In this document: positions 6,365 through 9,450 of the stretch, piece after piece
Layout: every line of letters starts with the position of its first letter
Numbering within the stretch: position 1 is the stretch's first letter
NCBI GenBank assembly: GCA_030592105.1
Contig: JAUVKE010000074.1
Location: 1 to 9,450, forward strand
Source of the DNA: Desulfobacteraceae bacterium
GTDB taxonomy: Bacteria; Desulfobacterota; Desulfobacteria; Desulfobacterales; BuS5
Direction: 5' to 3'
Length of the DNA: 9,450 nucleotides
The notes under the pieces: model-generated
Database searches by the model: none
What the model saw: only the letters and a program-made list of their open reading frames with translations
Told to the model about the DNA's origin: nothing
Program-made: the position numbers and the translations under genes

Positions 6365-6413
6365 ACAAGTTTTAGAAATTTATCTGCAAACAATATATAT
6401 GATGTTTTGTTTT

Positions 6414-6420
6414 AAGGAGG
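6414..6420 (+). promoter_or_regulatory. Shine-Dalgarno that decides the rplU start
   Basis: A perfect AAGGAGG is followed by a 6-nt spacer (GTATGT) and then ACG at 6427 in the L21 frame. The only nearby ATG (6423) is in another frame, is just 2 nt from the SD, and stops within about ten codons. The site thus points to ACG initiation or a mutated or misread ATG. Confidence 0.7.
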
Positions 6421-6426
6421 GTATGT

Positions 6427-6741
6427 ACGTACGCCATTATAAATACAGGTGGTAAACAATATAGAGTATGCGAGGGTGACCTCTTAAGGGTTGAGAAAAT
6501 TACCGGTGATGTGGGAAGCCAGATTTCGTTTGACAGGGTTCTCATGGTTTCAAACGGTGAGAATGTTGATATAGGGCAGCCTGTTCTTTCCAATGCCCAG
6601 GTCGAAGGGCATATTGTGGAACAGGGTAAGGCTAAAAAAATTATTGTTTTCAAATACAAAAAACGGAAGAGATATCGTAGAAAGAACGGTCACCGTCAGC
6701 AGTTTACTGCTGTTATGATCGACAGCATTAAGCAGGGGTAA
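6427..6741 (+). CDS. rplU: Large ribosomal subunit protein bL21
   Basis: L21 is an early-assembling 23S rRNA-binding protein of the 50S subunit. From the ACG at 6427 the protein is 104 aa, close to the usual ~103. The family-typical N-terminus reads YAIINTGGKQYRVCEGD, and the basic C-terminal KRKRYRRKNGHRQQFTAVMI follows late in the protein. No ATG, GTG or TTG precedes this conserved N-terminus in frame after the upstream TGA at 6400-6402. The first conventional in-frame start, GTG at 6511, would delete 28 conserved residues. ACG lies exactly 6 nt after AAGGAGG, so initiation there is the simplest reading. The tandem GTACGTAC at 6426-6433 also raises the possibility of a 4-bp duplication after an ATG at 6423. 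It is the first gene of the ribosomal operon. Confidence 0.95.
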   Translation, partial: TYAIINTGGKQYRVCEGDLLRVEKITGDVGSQISFDRVLMVSNGENVDIGQPVLSNAQVEGHIVEQGKAKKIIVFKYKKRKRYRRKNGHRQQFTAVMIDSIKQG

Positions 6742-6881
6742 AATCAGAGCTTAATCGACTCATAAAAGAAATATCTGTAAAATGAATTTAGTCAGATTTC
6801 ACAAAATCTGGTTGCTCTTGGAAAACAGACTTTTGACGAAATTATCATATATTTATTTTAAAGTATAAGAGAGTATAAAAG

Positions 6882-7136
6882 ATGGCACATAAAAAAGCAG
6901 GCGGAAGTTCTAAAAACGGCCGCGACAGTAACGGGCAAAGGCGGGGAATAAAACGATACGGCGGAAATATCGTCAAGGCCGGAAATATTCTGGTTCGCCA
7001 GGTTGGAACCAGGATTCATCCTGGAAACAACGTGGGGATGGGTAGGGATTATACCCTGTTCGCCATGGTCGACGGTACAGTAACATACGAGCGTTTTGGC
7101 AAAACACGCAAAAAAGTAAGTGTTTATGCCCAGTGA
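6882..7136 (+). CDS. rpmA: Large ribosomal subunit protein bL27
   Basis: L27 reaches into the peptidyl-transferase centre of the 50S subunit. The 84-aa product is full length and starts [19 protein letters not shown], the standard Gram-negative form without the cleaved N-terminal extension seen in Firmicutes. [15 protein letters not shown] sequence and [18 protein letters not shown] follow. The gene lies 140 bp after rplU, a longer gap than usual, with a small hairpin CAGATTT/AAATCTG (6793-6810). The ribosome-binding site is weak (AAGAGAG-like, distant). Its TGA stop overlaps the GTG start of obgE. Confidence 0.98.
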   Translation: MAHKKAGGSSKNGRDSNGQRRGIKRYGGNIVKAGNILVRQVGTRIHPGNNVGMGRDYTLFAMVDGTVTYERFGKTRKKVSVYAQ

Positions 7137-8158
7137 GATTCGTTGATGAAGTAATCGTTGATGTCCGGTCTGGTAATGGTGGGAAAGGTTGTGTCAGTTT
7201 CAGAAGAGAAAAATTTATCCCCCGTGGCGGACCGGATGGTGGAGACGGCGGCAGGGGCGGTCATGTTGTTTTAAAAACCTCTTCAAGCATGCGTACCCTC
7301 TACAGATTCAGACATAACAGATTTTTAAAAGCTAAAAACGGGGTCCACGGGCTGGGCAAAAATAAAACTGGAAAACAGGGGAATGACCTTGCCATAGAAA
7401 TACCCGCTGGAACGATTGTTTCCAATGCAGAAACAGGGCAGATTATTAAAGACTTTACCGAGGCAGGGGAAAGTCTAATAATCGCAACAGGGGGTAGAGG
7501 CGGACAGGGGAATGCCAAGTTCAAATCATCCAGGCACCGGTCCCCCAGATTTGCCCAGGACGGTGAACCTGGCGAAACGTTTATCCTGAAGTTTGAGCTT
7601 AAACTTCTGGCAGATGTCGGGATCGTTGGGCTTCCAAACGCAGGTAAATCGACTCTTATTTCCATGGTTTCATCGGCCCGGCCTAAAATTGGGAGCTATC
7701 CATTTACAACACTTACCCCCAATTTGGGAATGCTTTATGCAGAATTCGGAGAGCCTGTTGTGTTTGCGGACATACCCGGTTTGATAGAAGGTGCCCATAC
7801 AGGAACAGGACTTGGGATCAGTTTTTTAAAGCATATTGAACGGACACGAATCCTTATTCATCTCATAGATGCATCAAATGTGGATATTACAGATTCTGGA
7901 ACTGTTGATATTGAAAAAATACTTTCAGCATACAATACAGTCTGTGGGGAACTTGCCAGGTACAGCAAAAAGCTGGAAGGTAAATATCAAATTGTTGTTT
8001 TAAACAAAATCGACCTTCCGCTGGCAAAGGAATCTGCTGAAATTTTTCAAAACGTCATGGTCGATAAGAAAATTTTCTTAATTTCTGCTGCCACGCGGGA
8101 GGGGGTTGATGACTTGATCGCAGCAACAATAAAAGCCCTGGAATATGTTAATGAATAA
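7133..8158 (+). CDS. obgE: GTPase Obg/CgtA, ribosome assembly
   Basis: Obg is an essential GTPase that acts in late 50S subunit maturation and stress signalling. The 341-aa protein has the glycine-rich Obg fold at residues 1-159 ([18 protein letters not shown] at 23-40; GGRGGQGN at 120-127). The GTPase domain follows: G1 GLPNAGKS 166-173, the switch I region FTTLTPNLG 191-199, G3 DIPG 213-216, G4 NKID 291-294 and G5 SAA 318-320. There is no extended C-terminal domain beyond ~340, so this is the short form. The GTG start overlaps the rpmA stop as GTGA with no clear Shine-Dalgarno sequence, indicating coupled translation. The downstream end overlaps proB by 14 bp. Confidence 0.98.
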   Translation: MRFVDEVIVDVRSGNGGKGCVSFRREKFIPRGGPDGGDGGRGGHVVLKTSSSMRTLYRFRHNRFLKAKNGVHGLGKNKTGKQGNDLAIEIPAGTIVSNAETGQIIKDFTEAGESLIIATGGRGGQGNAKFKSSRHRSPRFAQDGEPGETFILKFELKLLADVGIVGLPNAGKSTLISMVSSARPKIGSYPFTTLTPNLGMLYAEFGEPVVFADIPGLIEGAHTGTGLGISFLKHIERTRILIHLIDASNVDITDSGTVDIEKILSAYNTVCGELARYSKKLEGKYQIVVLNKIDLPLAKESAEIFQNVMVDKKIFLISAATREGVDDLIAATIKALEYVNE

Positions 8159-9281
8159 TGATCACCCCCCATGTTTTACCACGGCAAAGCGTGTTGTGAT
8201 AAAGGTCGGAAGTGGTGTGCTCACCGAAAAAAACGGTTTAAATCTCAATGTCATAAAATCGATTTCAAAACAGGTTTCCATATTAATTGACAGGGGAATA
8301 GAGATTATTCTGGTATCTTCCGGTGCAATGGCTTCAGGAACAAAAAAAATCGGCCTTTTGCAAAGACCCGTCGATATTCCTGGAAGGCAGGCAGTTGCCG
8401 CAGTGGGTCAGGCCGGTTTGATCATGGAATATGAGAAAAACTTTAATACACACGGGAAAAAAGTCGCCCAGATACTCCTTACGCGGGAGGATCTTTCCAG
8501 CAGAAAAAGATACTTAAACGCAAGAAATACCTTGAACACTCTTTTGTCATGGCAGGTTCTGCCGATTATAAATGAAAATGATACTGTGGCGGTTGAGGAG
8601 ATCAGATTTGGAGATAATGATAATCTTGCGGCGATGATATCCCTCCTGCTGGATGCAGATCTGTTGATAAGCCTGACGGATATTGACGGGCTTTATGACA
8701 GTGACCCGCGGTCAAATCCTGCTGCCCGATTGATTCCAGTTGTAAATAAAATTACCAGGAAAACAGAATTACTGGCGAGTGAGATCCCAGGGGCCCTGGG
8801 TGCAGGGGGAATGCTGAGTAAAATAAAAGCTGCAAAAAAGGTGACCAGCGCAGGGATTCCCATGGTAATTGTGAAAGGGGAAAAAGAAGATATTTTAATA
8901 AAACTTTTTTCCAATGAAAAACATGGAACTTTTTTTACCCCAAAGGAAAAAAAACTTGCAAGCCGTAAAAGCTGGATAGCATATACAATAAAGCCCGGGG
9001 GTGTTATAAAAATTGATGACGGTGCAGCTGAAGCTATTCAAAAGAAGGGAAAAAGCCTGCTCCCATGCGGGATTATAGATATTGAAGGAGATTTTGGAGT
9101 CGGAGCGGCTGTAAGGCTTCAGGCTGCAGGAAAAATATTGGGAACTGGTCTTGTTAATTACAGCGCATCTGATATCAGGAATATCATGGGGCGTAAAACC
9201 TGTGACATTCTCCACCCCACAGGGAGCAAACCTTATAACGAAGTTGTTCACAGGGATAATCTTGTTATAACATCTGAATAG
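8145..9281 (+). CDS. proB: Glutamate 5-kinase (with PUA domain)
   Basis: ProB phosphorylates L-glutamate with ATP in the first step of proline synthesis in the cytosol. The 378-aa protein has an amino-acid kinase domain: VVIKVGSGVL at 17-26, LVSSGAMASG 56-65, INENDTV 142-148, FGDNDNLAA 155-163, LTDIDGLY 177-184 and GAGGMLSKIKAAK 219-231. A C-terminal PUA domain spans about 285-360, where GGVIKIDDGAAEAI and GTGLVNYSASDI are typical. The kinase domain is usually feedback-inhibited by proline. The start at ATG 8145 overlaps obgE. A second in-frame ATG at 8151 is equally possible and would remove two residues. Following rplU-rpmA-obgE is a common arrangement in deltaproteobacteria. Confidence 0.97.
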   Translation: MLMNNDHPPCFTTAKRVVIKVGSGVLTEKNGLNLNVIKSISKQVSILIDRGIEIILVSSGAMASGTKKIGLLQRPVDIPGRQAVAAVGQAGLIMEYEKNFNTHGKKVAQILLTREDLSSRKRYLNARNTLNTLLSWQVLPIINENDTVAVEEIRFGDNDNLAAMISLLLDADLLISLTDIDGLYDSDPRSNPAARLIPVVNKITRKTELLASEIPGALGAGGMLSKIKAAKKVTSAGIPMVIVKGEKEDILIKLFSNEKHGTFFTPKEKKLASRKSWIAYTIKPGGVIKIDDGAAEAIQKKGKSLLPCGIIDIEGDFGVGAAVRLQAAGKILGTGLVNYSASDIRNIMGRKTCDILHPTGSKPYNEVVHRDNLVITSE

Positions 9282-9299
9282 GAATATTTGTAACTCCCT

Positions 9300-9330
9300 T
9301 TGACAGTAACTTTTTAATAAGTTTTGTTAT
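9300..9330 (+). promoter_or_regulatory. Possible promoter before the downstream gene
   Basis: A perfect TTGACA (9300-9305) lies in the 136-bp gap after proB. The best -10 candidate, TGTTAT (9325-9330), is 19 bp away, longer than ideal. It would let the next gene be transcribed separately from proB. This is weak evidence. Confidence 0.25.
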
Positions 9331-9417
9331 TACTAATAATATGTTAATTTACTGCTGGCGGGTTTGTGTAATGTTTGCCCAAATTTATTGAGATGTTTCG
9401 TAAAATGGAGAACAAAA

Positions 9418-9450
9418 ATGTCAATTGAGTCAATCATTGTACAAATGGCA
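9418..9450 (+). CDS. proA: Probable glutamate-5-semialdehyde dehydrogenase, N-terminus only
   Basis: Only 11 codons (MSIESIIVQMA) are inside the window. The ATG has a good GGAG (9407-9410) at 7-nt spacing. ProA reduces glutamyl 5-phosphate, the ProB product, and often follows proB. ProA N-termini commonly resemble this short helix-forming sequence. The identification rests mainly on position and is not proven by the residues seen. Confidence 0.55.
   Translation, partial: MSIESIIVQMA

Noticed and set aside
6511..6741. GTG at 6511 as the rplU start
   Set aside because: It would delete the conserved 28-residue L21 N-terminus, which is intact upstream in frame and preceded by a perfect Shine-Dalgarno sequence.
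6793..6810. CAGATTT-CACA-AAATCTG hairpin between rplU and rpmA as terminator or attenuator
   Set aside because: The 7-bp stem is AT-rich and not followed by a T-run. It is too weak to call.
7300..7665. Long minus-strand open frame inside obgE
   Set aside because: It is a shadow frame of the strongly conserved obgE coding sequence.

Overview
The window looks like chromosomal DNA of a Gram-negative, deltaproteobacterial-type anaerobe, most likely a member of the Desulfobacterota (Desulfobacterales-like). This is inferred from the style of the cobalamin proteins and the rplU-rpmA-obgE-proB-(proA) order. No rRNA or species-specific marker confirms it. All intact genes read on the + strand.

Layout. 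(1) Positions 1-263 are non-coding and repeat-rich: a ~170-bp imperfect palindrome (11-179), followed by one copy of a 49-bp repeat (176-224). (2) Positions 264-4967 carry four cobalamin genes: cbiA (cobyrinate a,c-diamide synthase), cobQ (cobyric acid synthase), cobU (adenosylcobinamide kinase/guanylyltransferase) and cobD (threonine-phosphate decarboxylase). cbiA and cobQ overlap. cobU and cobD are 3 bp apart. The two pairs are separated by a 188-bp gap holding the second, inverted copy of the 49-bp repeat. (3) Positions 4968-5404 are non-coding and end in a promoter and a perfect 11-bp inverted repeat in front of a MazEF-type toxin-antitoxin pair (5405-5983). (4) Positions 5984-6420 hold a decayed fragment of a REP-associated tyrosine transposase (RAYT) on the minus strand, two inverted GTAG-type REP hairpins (a BIME), and a strong promoter. 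(5) Positions 6427-9281 carry rplU (L21), rpmA (L27), obgE (ribosome-assembly GTPase) and proB (glutamate 5-kinase). The first 11 codons of what is probably proA run off the right edge.

Function. CbiA and CobQ amidate the corrin ring. CobD makes the aminopropanol-phosphate arm. CobU activates the arm for nucleotide-loop attachment. cbiB, cobS and cobT are not in the window. The rplU-rpmA-obgE block is a classic ribosome-biogenesis operon, here linked to proline synthesis by an obgE/proB overlap.

The most notable features are: (a) two genes, cbiA and rplU, whose family-typical N-termini begin at ATT and ACG respectively, each exactly 6 nt after a perfect AAGGAGG; (b) the 49-bp inverted repeat pair bracketing cbiA-cobQ; (c) the BIME whose left REP overlaps the truncated RAYT reading frame. 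I found no clearly new multi-gene system, CRISPR array, tRNA or rRNA.
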